Assembly: GCA_031551695.1 (NCBI GenBank)
Contig: JAVBNG010000001.1
Span: forward strand, 1 to 64,000
Length of the DNA: 64,000 nt
Direction: 5' to 3'
Source: JAAYCI01 sp031551695
Lineage (GTDB): Bacteria; Bacillota; Clostridia; Oscillospirales; Ruminococcaceae
Shown piece by piece: positions 40,604 through 50,200 of the stretch. The position numbers and the translations under genes are program-made. Under the pieces are notes generated by a model that was given only the letters and a program-made list of their open reading frames with translations, was not told the origin of the DNA and searched no databases. Positions within the stretch are counted from its first letter, which is position 1; each line of letters begins with the position of its first letter.

Positions 40604-40656
40604 GCGTTTGACAAACAAAGCCGCCGCGGTAGCGGCAGCTTTTAAACTGTCAAACG
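40604..40656. terminator. convergent terminator with extended stem
   Basis: AAAGC-GCCGC and GCGGC-GCTTT (40617-40643) form the inner hairpin. GTTTGACA and TGTCAAAC (40604-40656) extend it. It lies between the NusG-II gene and the GNAT gene. Confidence 0.65.
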
Positions 40657-40744
40657 GAACGCATGCACAGCCGATAAGCGTTGCGCACAGGACACTGGGC
40701 ACGGGCGAATTTTTTTATGCGTTTTTTCACGAAGACCAGGCGCC

Positions 40745-41242
40745 TTACTTGAACTCCTCCAGCGCCTTGCCCGCCAGCCGGAAGGTGGTCCACCCTTCCA
40801 TGGGCATGGCGCCTATGCTTTCGTAAAAGCCGATGGCGGGGGTGTTCCAGTCCAGGCAGCTCCACTCGAAGCGGCCGCAGCCCCGCGCGCGGGCGATGGC
40901 GGCCAGGCGCAGCAGCATCTCTTTGCCGATGCCCTCGCCGCGGTGGGTTTCCCGCACGTACAGGTCTTCCAGGTACAGCCCGGCCCGGCCAAGGAAGGTG
41001 GAAAAATTGTGGAAGAACAGCGCCATGGCTACGGCCTCGCCGTCCACTTCGCCAATCAGCGCCTCCGCCTGCCGCTTTTGGAACATGTTTTCGGCCAAAA
41101 CGGCCTCTGTGGCCACCACTTCGTTTTGCAGCTTTTCGTACACCGCCAGCCCGTTTATCAGGCCCAGCAGCGCGCCCGCGTCCTTTTCTTCCGCCAGCCG
41201 GATGGTAAGCCCCGGCACGGCGGTGTTCCATTGGTTTGGCAT
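40745..41242 (-). CDS. GNAT-family N-acetyltransferase
   Basis: A 165-residue acetyltransferase. The acetyl-CoA loop RETHRGEGIGKEMLLRLAA (R/Q-x-x-G-x-G/A) and the preceding LYLEDLYVRE are clear. FEWSCLDWNTPAIGFYESIGA closely resembles the diamine/spermidine acetyltransferase (SAT) group, so a polyamine or amino acid substrate is likely. AGGAGG precedes the ATG at 41242. The 250-bp gap between it and the ABC exporter genes shows no gene. Confidence 0.85.
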   Translation of the reverse strand: MPNQWNTAVPGLTIRLAEEKDAGALLGLINGLAVYEKLQNEVVATEAVLAENMFQKRQAEALIGEVDGEAVAMALFFHNFSTFLGRAGLYLEDLYVRETHRGEGIGKEMLLRLAAIARARGCGRFEWSCLDWNTPAIGFYESIGAMPMEGWTTFRLAGKALEEFK

Positions 41243-41491
41243 GGGGCCTCCTGTTAAAGTGTGTAAGCGCCGGGGATTTGAACCGCATTTGCCATAGGTT
41301 TGGAGCGGGTGGTGCGGGGCTTGTTCGAACGGACGAAACGCAGCCGGCAGGCCCGTTTCTTTGGCTGGCCGCGAAGCGTGCCTGTTCACCGCGTGCAAAT
41401 GCCGGCGCAGTGCCGGAAGAGAGGACATGCCCCGTGACAGGACCCGCATATCGGAGCCTTCCACAGCGGTTCGAATTTGGCTGTGCCCGCC

Positions 41492-43498
41492 TTACGCGCT
41501 TATCCCGCTCTCAAACTGCGCGTTGTACAGCTCGGCGTAAAAGCCTTTCTTTGCCAGCAGCTCCGTGTGGGTGCCTGTCTCCACAATATCGCCGTCCTTC
41601 ATCACCAAAATCAGGTCCGCGTCGCGGATGGTGGACAGCCGGTGGGCAATAATAAAGCTGGTGCGGTTGCGCATCAAAACGCGCATGGCTTTCTGGATGG
41701 CCATTTCCGTGCGGGTGTCCACGCTGCTGGTGGCCTCGTCCAAAATCATGACGGTGGGTGCGGCCAAAATGGTGCGCGCAATGGTCAGCAGCTGCTTTTG
41801 CCCCTGGGAAATATTCGACGCGTCTTCGTTTATCACCATGTTGTAGCCGTCGGGCAGGGTGTGGATGAAATGGTCCGCCTGGGCGGCCTTCGCCGCGGCC
41901 ATCACCTCTTCGTCCGTGGCGTCTAGGCGCCCGTAGCGGATGTTCTCCATAATGGTGTCGTTGTACAGCCATGTATCCTGCAGCACCATGCCGAACAGGC
42001 TGCGCAGGCCGCCCCGGCTGAACTGCTTCACGTCGTACTCGTCCAGCAAAATGGCGCCGGAATCCACGTCGTAAAAGCGCATCAGCAGCTTCACCATGGT
42101 GGTTTTTCCGGCGCCGGTAGGCCCGACGATGGCCACCTGCTGGCCCTTTTTGATGCGGGCGGAGAAATCGTGGATAATGGTTTTTTCCGGGTTGTAGCCA
42201 AAGGTCACGTGGGCAAAGTCCACGCTGCCGCCAATTTCCGCGGGCGAAATGGGTCGTGCCGGGTCGGCGCTTTCCTCCTCTTCGCCAAGGAACTGGAACA
42301 CGCGCTCGGCGGCGGCGGCCGTCTGCTGTAAAATATTGGACGAGTTGGCGATTTGCGTGATGGGCTGGGTGAAGTTGCGCACATACACCATGAAGGCCTG
42401 GATGTCGCCCACGGTGATGCTGCCCCGCAGGGCCAAAAAGCCGCCCAAAATGCACACGAACACATAGCCAAGGTTTGAGACAAAGTTCATCAAAGGCATC
42501 ATCACGCCGCCAAAAAACTGGCTTTTCCACGCGGAATGATACAATTTGCCGTTCACTTCGGCAAACTCTTCCATGCCGGCCTCCTCGTGGTTGAACGCCT
42601 TCACCACCAGCTGGCCGCCATACACTTCCTCCACCTGGCCGTTGGCTTCGCCAAGATAGTTTTGCTGCGCCATGTAATAGGGCTGGCTGCGCTTTACCAC
42701 GGCCCGCACCAAAACGGCGCTCACCGGCAAAATCACAAGGGTGATGAGGGTCATCCAGCCGCTGATTGTCAGCATCATGATGAGGATGCCCACCACGCTG
42801 GTGATGCCGGAAATGATGGCCGGCAGGCTTTGCACCATGGTCTGGGTCAGGGTATCCACGTCGTTGGTGATGCGCGAAAGCACGTTGCCAAAGCTGTCGT
42901 GGTCAAAGTAGGAAAGGGGCAGCCGGTTGATTTTTTTGCTGATGCCGTCGCGCAGGCGGTAGCTGATTTTATTGGAAATGCCATTGAGCAAGAAGCCCGA
43001 AATGTACTGCAGCACCGCGCTGATGACATAAATGCCGCCGCACAGCAGCAAAATGCTGGCCACGGCGTCGAAGTTGATGCCGCCGGTGCCCTGTATCATG
43101 GCTTTCACGCCGTCCACCAGCTCGTTTGTGGCCCGCGCCATGATTTTTGGCCCCACAATGGTGAAGATGGTGGAGCCGATGGAAACGGCAAAACAGCCGA
43201 TGATGGCGGGCAGGTAGCCGCCGAGGTAGGCGGCCAGCTTTTTCATGGTGCCTTTAAAGTCCTTGGCTTTTTCGCCGGGCATCATGGCCATGGGGCCACC
43301 GCCTGGGCCGTGGCCGCGGCGCTGGGCTTTGGCGGGGGCGAATTTCGGCTTTTTCGCCACCTTGCCCTTGTCTTCCCAGCCATCTTCCGTGGCCGCTTCG
43401 TTCAGGGCGGCGCTTTCCGCCGCCAATTTTATTTTATCCACGTCGATGCCGGTTTCTTCAGGGCCGGGCGTGGTTGTGTTTTTCATTTCTTCACTCAT
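41492..43498 (-). CDS. ABC exporter half-transporter (permease-ATPase), partner 2
   Basis: 668 residues. A charged, Pro/Gly-rich cytoplasmic N terminus of about 85 residues is followed by an ABC_membrane domain with six helices (about 90-400), then the ATPase: Walker A GPTGAGKTTMV, signature NISQGQKQLL, Walker B VMILDEATSSVD and H-loop IAHRLS. It probably forms a heterodimer with the product of the gene upstream, whose stop overlaps this start by four bases. The family exports drugs, lipids or peptides. Regulation is by the MarR protein that heads the operon. Confidence 0.9.
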   Translation of the reverse strand: MSEEMKNTTTPGPEETGIDVDKIKLAAESAALNEAATEDGWEDKGKVAKKPKFAPAKAQRRGHGPGGGPMAMMPGEKAKDFKGTMKKLAAYLGGYLPAIIGCFAVSIGSTIFTIVGPKIMARATNELVDGVKAMIQGTGGINFDAVASILLLCGGIYVISAVLQYISGFLLNGISNKISYRLRDGISKKINRLPLSYFDHDSFGNVLSRITNDVDTLTQTMVQSLPAIISGITSVVGILIMMLTISGWMTLITLVILPVSAVLVRAVVKRSQPYYMAQQNYLGEANGQVEEVYGGQLVVKAFNHEEAGMEEFAEVNGKLYHSAWKSQFFGGVMMPLMNFVSNLGYVFVCILGGFLALRGSITVGDIQAFMVYVRNFTQPITQIANSSNILQQTAAAAERVFQFLGEEEESADPARPISPAEIGGSVDFAHVTFGYNPEKTIIHDFSARIKKGQQVAIVGPTGAGKTTMVKLLMRFYDVDSGAILLDEYDVKQFSRGGLRSLFGMVLQDTWLYNDTIMENIRYGRLDATDEEVMAAAKAAQADHFIHTLPDGYNMVINEDASNISQGQKQLLTIARTILAAPTVMILDEATSSVDTRTEMAIQKAMRVLMRNRTSFIIAHRLSTIRDADLILVMKDGDIVETGTHTELLAKKGFYAELYNAQFESGISA

Positions 43499-45786
43499 GC
43501 GAGTTCCTCCTCAGACAGCTGGCTGCTGGCAATTTCGCGGTAGGTGGGGCAGTCCTTCAGCAGGTCGCGGTGCTTGCCTTTTCCCACAATGCGCCCCTTG
43601 TCCATCACCAAAATCTGGTCCGCGTGCATAATGCTGGCCACGCGCTGGGCCACCACGACGACCGCCGAGTGCGCCGTGGCGGGCTTCAGGTCCGCCCGCA
43701 GCTTTGCCTCTGTGGCAAAGTCCAGGGCGGAGAAGCTGTCGTCAAACACGTACACCGGCGCGTCCATCATCAGCGCGCGGGCGATAGAAAGGCGCTGGCG
43801 CTGGCCGCCGGACACATTGGTGCCGCCTTGGGAAATCTCTGTCTCAAAGCCGTCGTCCAAATTGTCGATAAACTCCGTTGCCTGGGCAATTTCGGCGGCC
43901 TCCCGCACATCGGCGTAGCTGGCGTCTCCCCGGCCAAAGCGCAGGTTCGACGAAATATCGCCGGAGAACAGCAGCGCCTTTTGCGGCACAAAGCCCACGT
44001 TCTGGCGCAGGTCGTGCTGTTTCACTTTCCGGATGTCCACGCCGTCCAGCGTGATTTCCCCGCCGGTCACGTCGTAAAAACGGGGGATCAGGTTTACCAG
44101 GGTGCTTTTGCCGCTGCCGGTGGAGCCGATGATGGCTGTGGTCTCGCCGGGGCTGGCCGTGAAGGTGATGTTCGACAGCACGTCCTGCTCGGCCCCGGTG
44201 TAGCGGAAGCTCACGTTCTCGAACTTCAGCACGCCGGCCGGGCGCTTTTCAAACACCACGGGGTCTTTTGGGTCGCGCACGCTGCTTTTCGTGCGCAGCA
44301 CTTCGTTGATGCGCTCGGCCGAAACCGACGCCCGGGGGATCATGACGGAGATCATGGCGATAAACAAAAAGCTCATCACCACCATCATGGCGTACTGGAT
44401 AAAAGCCATCATGTCGCCTATTTGCAGGGCGCTTTCCGCTATCTGGTGGCTGCCCACCCAAATGATGAGCAGAGACAGGCCGTTCATTACCAGCATCATC
44501 AGCGGCATCATCAGCGTCATGGCGCGGCCCACGAACAGGTTCGTTTTTGTCAGGTCGCGGTTGGCTTTGTCAAAGCGGTTTTGCTGGAACTCCTGGTTCG
44601 AAAAGGCGCGCACCACCATGATGCCGGTGAGGTTTTCACGGGCCACCAGGGACAACCGGTCGATAAGGGCCTGCACCTTTTTGAACTTCGGCATCACCGT
44701 GACAAACAGAACGCCCACAATGCACAGGATGACCAGCACGGCAAGGCCGATGATCCAGCTCATGCCGGCGCTTTTGCGCAGCGCCATGATGACGCCGCCC
44801 ACGCCCATGATGGGCGCGTACACCAAAAAGCGCATGCCCATGGTGTACATCATCTGCACCTGGGTAATGTCGTTGGTGGTGCGGGTGATGAGGCTGGCCG
44901 TGGAGAATTTGTCCATCTCGGCCTTTGAAAACCGGTTCACCTTGGCAAACACGTCAAAGCGCAAATCCCGCGCCATGCCCGCGCCGATGCGCGAGAAGCA
45001 GTAGGTTGCGCCCACGGCGCACAGGGCCACGCCCAGGGCCAGCAGCAGCATGATACCGCCCATTTTGAAAATGTACAGGGTCTGGATGGTGTCGAGGTTT
45101 GCGCCAAGGTTTTGGTAAATACTCCTGTTCATCACGGCGGCCACCGCGTCCGTCAGGGTGTCCGGCGTGTTTTCCGCCTTTTGGATGGCGGAGGACAGGG
45201 TGCCCTCGGGCAGGGAATCCAGCATGGTGAACAGCTGCTGCATGGCGTCCACGTCAAAGGCGGCGCTTTCACCGGAGGTGGCGCTCATGCCGGCGGCGCC
45301 GGCCATTTGCTGCACGACGGTGACAAGGGCGTAGTCCGCCGTGGCAAAGGCCCGGTCGGCCTTTTCCAGCAGGGTGTCGTCCGTTGTAGTCAGCACCAGG
45401 GCGTTTTGGGCCTTGGCGCTTGAAAAGGTATTGTCCACGCTCTGCTTTTGGGCGGGCGTCAGGTCGGCATAGGCGGTGTACGCGCGGGAGGCGGCCTCAA
45501 AGCCGTCCTCCGGCATGAACATGCTCAGCATGCTGAACATCTCCGGCGCAATGGCCTTCGGCGCCACTTCCTCAATGCCGCCGTTCTGGATGCCCACGTT
45601 CACGATATTGCTCATGTAGTTCGGCAGGTTCAGGTCCAAAATGGCCTGGCCGAACAGCATGACGATAGCCACGGCAATCAGCGCCACATATTTTCCAAGA
45701 TATCGTCCCAGCTTAAACAAATGCTCCAGCTCCTCTTTTTGTATCGTAATGCTACCCGCGCCTCGTAAGTTGCGCTTGCGCACCAA
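43495..45786 (-). CDS. ABC exporter half-transporter with large extracytoplasmic insertion, partner 1
   Basis: 763 residues from a TTG start (AGGAA upstream; a GTG is next). The first membrane helix (about 30-55) is followed by about 190 extracytoplasmic residues rich in Ala, Asp and Thr (EVAPKAIAPEMFSML ... TLSSAIQKAENTPDTL) before the remaining helices, so it is much longer than usual half-exporters. ATPase motifs: GSTGSGKSTLV, NVSGGQRQRLSIARAL, VYVFDDSFSALD and AQRVASI. The Walker B is DD instead of DE: the catalytic Glu position is Asp, as in the degenerate site of heterodimeric exporters. Confidence 0.9.
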   Translation of the reverse strand: MVRKRNLRGAGSITIQKEELEHLFKLGRYLGKYVALIAVAIVMLFGQAILDLNLPNYMSNIVNVGIQNGGIEEVAPKAIAPEMFSMLSMFMPEDGFEAASRAYTAYADLTPAQKQSVDNTFSSAKAQNALVLTTTDDTLLEKADRAFATADYALVTVVQQMAGAAGMSATSGESAAFDVDAMQQLFTMLDSLPEGTLSSAIQKAENTPDTLTDAVAAVMNRSIYQNLGANLDTIQTLYIFKMGGIMLLLALGVALCAVGATYCFSRIGAGMARDLRFDVFAKVNRFSKAEMDKFSTASLITRTTNDITQVQMMYTMGMRFLVYAPIMGVGGVIMALRKSAGMSWIIGLAVLVILCIVGVLFVTVMPKFKKVQALIDRLSLVARENLTGIMVVRAFSNQEFQQNRFDKANRDLTKTNLFVGRAMTLMMPLMMLVMNGLSLLIIWVGSHQIAESALQIGDMMAFIQYAMMVVMSFLFIAMISVMIPRASVSAERINEVLRTKSSVRDPKDPVVFEKRPAGVLKFENVSFRYTGAEQDVLSNITFTASPGETTAIIGSTGSGKSTLVNLIPRFYDVTGGEITLDGVDIRKVKQHDLRQNVGFVPQKALLFSGDISSNLRFGRGDASYADVREAAEIAQATEFIDNLDDGFETEISQGGTNVSGGQRQRLSIARALMMDAPVYVFDDSFSALDFATEAKLRADLKPATAHSAVVVVAQRVASIMHADQILVMDKGRIVGKGKHRDLLKDCPTYREIASSQLSEEELA

Positions 45787-45795
45787 AGGCGCTTC

Positions 45796-46287
45796 CTACG
45801 GGCTGCTTTTCTCCGGTGTTTCGTCCATGGCGGCGTTCAGGTCTGCCAACAGCGCCAGCAGCGCGCCGGTTTTTTCGTCGCCAAAGCGCGCCAGTGCGTT
45901 CTCCGTGCGCGCCATCATCTCCCGCAGGCTGTCTTCGGCGGTTTTTTTGCCCCCCGCGGTCAACGTCACCTGCACCACACGGCGGTCCTCTTCGCTCATC
46001 ACCCGCTGCGCCAGGCCCAGTTTTTCCAGTTCGGCCACCTTTTGCGAAATGGCCGGCAGCGAAAGGCCCATTTGCCCGGCCAGCTTGCTCATGCTCACTG
46101 CGCCCTCGCCGTGGGCCGTCATGTGCTCCACGGCCCCCAGCACCGCCAGCTCGCCGCGGCGCAAAGGCGGTTTCGGCCGCATGTGTAGGAACACGCGGTT
46201 CAAACGGCTGATTTGGCTGAACAGTTGCACTGCGTGGGTATATTCCTCCGCGGCAAACACGCCGCCCGGCATCATCCCCGGATACAT
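45796..46287 (-). CDS. MarR-family regulator of the ABC exporter operon
   Basis: 163 residues. Winged helix-turn-helix: VSMSKLAGQMGLSLPAISQKVAELEKLGLAQRVMSEEDRRVVQVTLT (about 80-130), with the DRR wing typical of MarR. AAGGGG precedes the ATG. It is followed nine bases later by the first ABC gene. MarR-ABC-ABC operons are commonly autoregulated and induced by the exported compound. A CTTAATT/AATTAAG inverted repeat upstream is the candidate operator. Confidence 0.88.
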   Translation of the reverse strand: MYPGMMPGGVFAAEEYTHAVQLFSQISRLNRVFLHMRPKPPLRRGELAVLGAVEHMTAHGEGAVSMSKLAGQMGLSLPAISQKVAELEKLGLAQRVMSEEDRRVVQVTLTAGGKKTAEDSLREMMARTENALARFGDEKTGALLALLADLNAAMDETPEKSSP

Positions 46288-46349
46288 ATCTTCGCCCCTT
46301 TCCGTCGGCTTTTCGTCAACCTGTGCAAAGATGTTGAAAATTTAATTTG

Positions 46350-46378
46350 CTTAATTGTTTCATATAGCAATAATTAAG
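46350..46378. promoter_or_regulatory. inverted repeat upstream of the MarR/ABC operon
   Basis: CTTAATT (46350-46356) and AATTAAG (46372-46378) with a 15-bp spacer, in an A/T-rich stretch 63 bases before the marR start. This is the likely MarR operator. No clear promoter hexamer pair was found. The rest of the 305-bp gap to the next gene holds the lipoprotein promoter. Confidence 0.5.
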
Positions 46379-46502
46379 TAATTTAACTATTGCGGGCAAA
46401 TATTATTTTATCAAACCACGCTGGATAGTCAATAGGGAAAAACGCTTTTATACAATTTTCACAAACCGCAAGTTTCACAGGTGCGCCCGCTTTGTTTCGA
46501 CG

Positions 46503-46530
46503 TTGTTTGCCCCAGCGGGTTTTTTATAAT
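46503..46530 (+). promoter_or_regulatory. promoter of the lipoprotein gene
   Basis: TTGTTT (46503-46508), 16-bp spacer, consensus TATAAT (46525-46530). Confidence 0.6.
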
Positions 46531-46592
46531 GGGTGTGCGCCGCAGGGCGTGTGCCCCGCGCAAAATACGAAACTGAATGAGGATAAATAAAA

Positions 46593-47306
46593 ATGAAAAA
46601 AATTGTACCCGTAATGCTGGCCGGCGCCATGCTGGCCCTCAGTTTTGCCGCCTGCAGCAGCACCGTGGCCGACATTTCCACTTCCGACGGCGGTGAAGTG
46701 CAGGTGGACAAATCCACCGCCGCCTCCGTGGAGACCGACATCAGCACATCCGCGGGCGAAGCCACGCTGGAAACTGAGGACGACGCCCTCACCATTACCT
46801 ACACCGACCCCGACGGCTACACCAAAACGGTAGACGACGGCGATGTGGTGACATACACGCTGGACGGCATGGAACTGGGGCGGATCGTGTTTGTGCCGCA
46901 AGCGGTGCAGGCGGATGTTATCGCCCAGTTCAACGATATGCTGAGCGCCGACGCCGAACAGCTGAAAGCTTATGCCGAGCAGTTTGCGGCGGATCTTGAC
47001 ACGGACTTCACCGCCACCCCCACCACTGTGGCCGGCTATGACGCGCTGCTGATCGAAGGCACCATAGACGACACCGCCACCGAGAACCCCGGCGCCGAAG
47101 CTATGGTGCTGGTAGTGCCCATCGGCGACCGTCTCGTTACCGTCAGCGCCGTTGCCGACACCGCCACAGCCGAACAGGTGAAAGCGGACGCCAAGGCCTT
47201 TGCAGGCAGCCTGCAAGACAGCGGCATGGCGGCAGCCTACGGCGCCTCTTCCACCGAAATGGATGCCACCGCTTCCGCCACCAGCGAGAAGAGTACGGCA
47301 ACCTGA
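46593..47306 (+). CDS. lipoprotein of unknown function
   Basis: 237 residues with a signal peptide and lipobox SFAAC (Cys21). The mature protein is acidic and Thr/Ala-rich with no Cys. A central segment (YTLDGMELGRIVFVPQAVQADVI, then DALLIEGTIDDTATENPGAEAMVLVVPIGDRLVTVSAVAD) looks like an alpha/beta domain of the kind that senses or binds at the cell surface. It is followed by a low-complexity tail (STEMDATASATSEKSTAT). I do not recognise a family. AATGAGGATA precedes the ATG. It is monocistronic, with its own promoter and terminator. Confidence 0.75.
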   Translation: MKKIVPVMLAGAMLALSFAACSSTVADISTSDGGEVQVDKSTAASVETDISTSAGEATLETEDDALTITYTDPDGYTKTVDDGDVVTYTLDGMELGRIVFVPQAVQADVIAQFNDMLSADAEQLKAYAEQFAADLDTDFTATPTTVAGYDALLIEGTIDDTATENPGAEAMVLVVPIGDRLVTVSAVADTATAEQVKADAKAFAGSLQDSGMAAAYGASSTEMDATASATSEKSTAT

Positions 47307-47370
47307 CACAGCCTTTCTCCCAAAGGGCGGCCCTATTGCCCTTTTACACTCCCCAATACAGACGCACACC

Positions 47371-47400
47371 AAAACCCGGCCAATCTTCTGGCCGGGTTTT
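47371..47400. terminator. bidirectional terminator
   Basis: AAAACCCGGCCA and TGGCCGGGTTTT around ATCTTC, with T/A tracts on both sides, between the convergent lipoprotein and DUF1846 genes. Confidence 0.9.
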
Positions 47401-47435
47401 GGTTGGTTTTATATGTTTGTTGGCCGTTTGCCCAC

Positions 47436-48917
47436 TCAGTGGAAGTACAGCGATTTCGTGGGGTACTGCGGCTCGCAGGTATAGCGGATGCCCAGTTTTA
47501 GGAAGGTGCTGGCATCGTCCTTTGTAATGATGTCGGAGCAGTGGGCCTCACAGTCGCGCAGCTCCGGCAGGTATTTGAGGGCCACGTCCGCTGTGGGGTT
47601 GATGGCCGCCGACACGGAAAGCGCCTGCAGCACTTCCTCCAGTTTCAGCACCGGGTACCGGCTGCCCAGCACGTCTTTTTTCAGCTTGATGATGGGCTCT
47701 AAAACCATGGGGGAGATGAGCATGATGTCGTCCTGGATGCCCGCCAGCTCCTTCAGGGAATTCAGCACCACGCTGGCCGTGTCGTTCATCAGCTCGCTGC
47801 CCTTGCCCGTGACGATTTTGCCGTTGTGCAGTTCAATGGCCACGGCGCTGCGGCCGCTCAACTGCGATTTTTCGTTGGCCGGGGCCACCACGCGGCGGTC
47901 ACTGGGGTGCAGGTCCATGCTGCTCATCAGCAGCTCCAGCCGGGTAATCAGGTCCTTGTCCGCGCGGCCGCGGGCAAGCTCTGTGCGCGCCTTGTACCAG
48001 CGGCGGATGATTTCCTGCTTCGCCGCGTTTTGCACCACCGCGTCGTCCGTAATGCACCGGCCAATCATGTTCACGCCCATGTCCGTGGGGCTTTGGTAAA
48101 TGTCTTTGCCGGTGATGCGCTTCAAAATGGCCCGCACCACGGGGAACACTTCCACATCCCGGTTGTAGTTCACCGCCGTCACGCCGTGGGCCTGCAGGTG
48201 GAACGGGTCGATCATGTTCACGTCCTTCAAATCCGCCGTGGCCGCTTCGTAGGCCACGTTCACCGGGTGCTGCAGCGGCAGGTCCCAAATGGGGAAGGTT
48301 TCGTATTTGGCGTAGCCCGCGTGCACGCCGCGCTTTTCCTCGTGGTACAGCTGAGACAGGCAGGTGGCCAGCTTGCCGCTGCCCGGGCCCGGTGCCGTCA
48401 CCACCACGATGGGCCGCGTGGTTTCGATGTACTCGTTCACGCCGTAGCCTTCCTCACTCACGATCACGTCCACGTCCGAGGGATAGCCCGCCGTCAGGCC
48501 GTGGGTGTACACGCGCTCGCCCCGGTTTTCCAGCATTTTGCGGAAGGTGTCGGCCCCGGCCTGGCCCGAAAACTGGGTGATGAGGATGGCGCTGACCAAC
48601 AGGTCCATGCCGCGCAGGTTATCGATCAGGCGCAGCATGTCCAGGTCGTAGGTGATGCCGGTGTCGGCCCGCACCTTGTTTTTCTCAATGGAGACAGCGC
48701 TGATGCAAAGGATGATCTCGGCCGATTCTTTCAGTTCCGCCAGCAGTTTCACTTTGCCGTTCACATCGAAGCCCGGCAGCACGCGCGCCGCGTGGTAGTC
48801 ATCAAACAGCTTGCCGCCGAACTCAAGGTACAGTTTGTCGAACATCTCCACGCGCTTTTGGATATTTGCGGACTGTTCACGGATGTACATTTCGTTGTCG
48901 AAGCCGATCGCCTGCAT
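47436..48917 (-). CDS. DUF1846 domain-containing protein
   Basis: A 493-residue cytosolic protein matching the DUF1846 family along its whole length: FDNEMYIREQSANIQKRVE, ILCISAVSIEKNKVRADTGITY, VVTAPGPGSGKLATCLSQLY (GPGSGK at 177-182, a P-loop-like segment) and HPVNVAYEAATADLKDVNMIDPFH. The family's function is unknown; the GPGSGK loop suggests nucleotide binding. AGGAGGTGATG precedes the ATG and overlaps the stop of purA, so the two are translationally coupled, hinting at a role near purine metabolism. Confidence 0.88.
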   Translation of the reverse strand: MQAIGFDNEMYIREQSANIQKRVEMFDKLYLEFGGKLFDDYHAARVLPGFDVNGKVKLLAELKESAEIILCISAVSIEKNKVRADTGITYDLDMLRLIDNLRGMDLLVSAILITQFSGQAGADTFRKMLENRGERVYTHGLTAGYPSDVDVIVSEEGYGVNEYIETTRPIVVVTAPGPGSGKLATCLSQLYHEEKRGVHAGYAKYETFPIWDLPLQHPVNVAYEAATADLKDVNMIDPFHLQAHGVTAVNYNRDVEVFPVVRAILKRITGKDIYQSPTDMGVNMIGRCITDDAVVQNAAKQEIIRRWYKARTELARGRADKDLITRLELLMSSMDLHPSDRRVVAPANEKSQLSGRSAVAIELHNGKIVTGKGSELMNDTASVVLNSLKELAGIQDDIMLISPMVLEPIIKLKKDVLGSRYPVLKLEEVLQALSVSAAINPTADVALKYLPELRDCEAHCSDIITKDDASTFLKLGIRYTCEPQYPTKSLYFH

Positions 48918-48922
48918 CTACA

Positions 48923-50200
48923 TCACCTCCTGAAATCTATGTATGCCTCCCTGTCCGGCCCAACAGAAACCAGCGTTACAGGAACGCCCACACTCTTCTC
49001 GATGCAGGTGACATATTCCATGGCCTCTTTTGGGAGGTCTTGCCACCTGCGGATGCCGGAAATATCTTTTTTCCAGCCTTTAAAACGGCGGTACACAGGT
49101 TTTGCCTTTTCCAGGGCGTACCCATAGGGGAAATCGTCCGTGGGTGTGCCGTCGATGTCGTAGGACACGCACATGGCAAGCTCGCTTTCGCCGCTTAAAA
49201 CGTCCAGCATGGTAAGGGCCACTTCGTCGGCCCCCTGCATGCGGCAGCCATAGCGCGCGGCTACGGCGTCGAACGGGCCCACGTGGGGCGCGCGTTCCCC
49301 GGCGGTGAAGGTGTTGTGTTCCTTTTCCAGCAGGGCCGCGCCTTCGTCCGGCGAAAGCTCTGCCACAAGGTGCCCGCCGCCAAGGCTGGTGGAATAAGCC
49401 TTCATCACGCCGATGCTGCGGTCCAGCTTCCAGTTTGGGATGCCGGCGCCGATGGGTGCATAGGCCGCGATGGTGTTGGAAGATGTGGTATAAGGGTACA
49501 TGCCGAAATCCACGTCGCGCAGGGCGCCGAACTGGGCCTCCAGCAAAATGTTTTTGCGTTGGTGGGCCGCCTCGTCCAAATACAGCCCCGTGTCGCACAC
49601 ATAGGGCGTGAACTCGGCGCCCATGCACTCCACCCAGCCCCAAACCTCTTCAAAATCCAGTTTCGGCGCGCCGTACACACAGTCCAGCACCAGATTTTTG
49701 AAGTCCACCAACCGCTTCAGGCCGTCCTTCAGGCGGTGCAGATGCAAAAGGTCCCCCATGCGGATGGCCCGGCGCATGTATTTGTCGCCGTAGGCCGGGG
49801 CAATGCCAAGCCGGGTGGAACCGACGGCCGCCATGCCAAGGCGCTCTTCCTCAAGCTTGTCCATTAAAGGGTGGAAGGGCAGGCAAACCACGGCGCGGTC
49901 GCTTATTTTCAAATTGTCCGGCCCGATGTGCACGCCGCGCCCCCGCAGGCGCATGGTCTCGCGGGACAAATGCTCCAGGTCGATGACCATGCCATTGCCC
50001 ATCACGTTCACCACTTCCGGCCGCAAAATGCCACTGGGCAGCAGGTTCAAAACAAACCGCTCCTGCCCGATGACCACCGTGTGGCCCGCGTTGTTGCCGC
50101 CCTGGTACCGCACTACAATGTCGTAGTCCCGGCTCACCAGGTCCACCACGCGTCCTTTTCCCTCGTCACCCCAGTTTACCCCGGTTACAGCCGTTAACAT
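48923..50200 (-). CDS. purA: adenylosuccinate synthetase
   Basis: A 425-residue GTP-dependent enzyme joining IMP and aspartate in AMP synthesis. Motifs: VNWGDEGKGRVVDL (P-loop, Asp12), GGNNAGHTVV (catalytic His40), and GSTRLGIAPAYGDKYMRR where typical PurA has the TTxRGIGPAY pattern. The sequence is somewhat divergent from the common bacterial type. ATG 50200 with AAGGAAAA upstream. It is followed after five bases by the DUF1846 gene. A good promoter lies at 50279-50307. Confidence 0.92.
   Translation of the reverse strand: MLTAVTGVNWGDEGKGRVVDLVSRDYDIVVRYQGGNNAGHTVVIGQERFVLNLLPSGILRPEVVNVMGNGMVIDLEHLSRETMRLRGRGVHIGPDNLKISDRAVVCLPFHPLMDKLEEERLGMAAVGSTRLGIAPAYGDKYMRRAIRMGDLLHLHRLKDGLKRLVDFKNLVLDCVYGAPKLDFEEVWGWVECMGAEFTPYVCDTGLYLDEAAHQRKNILLEAQFGALRDVDFGMYPYTTSSNTIAAYAPIGAGIPNWKLDRSIGVMKAYSTSLGGGHLVAELSPDEGAALLEKEHNTFTAGERAPHVGPFDAVAARYGCRMQGADEVALTMLDVLSGESELAMCVSYDIDGTPTDDFPYGYALEKAKPVYRRFKGWKKDISGIRRWQDLPKEAMEYVTCIEKSVGVPVTLVSVGPDREAYIDFRR

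Noticed and set aside
41262..41345. tRNA-like fragment: GGTTCAAATCC on the minus strand looks like a T loop
   Set aside because: The T stem has a mismatch, no matching acceptor or anticodon arm can be formed nearby, and no CCA is encoded.
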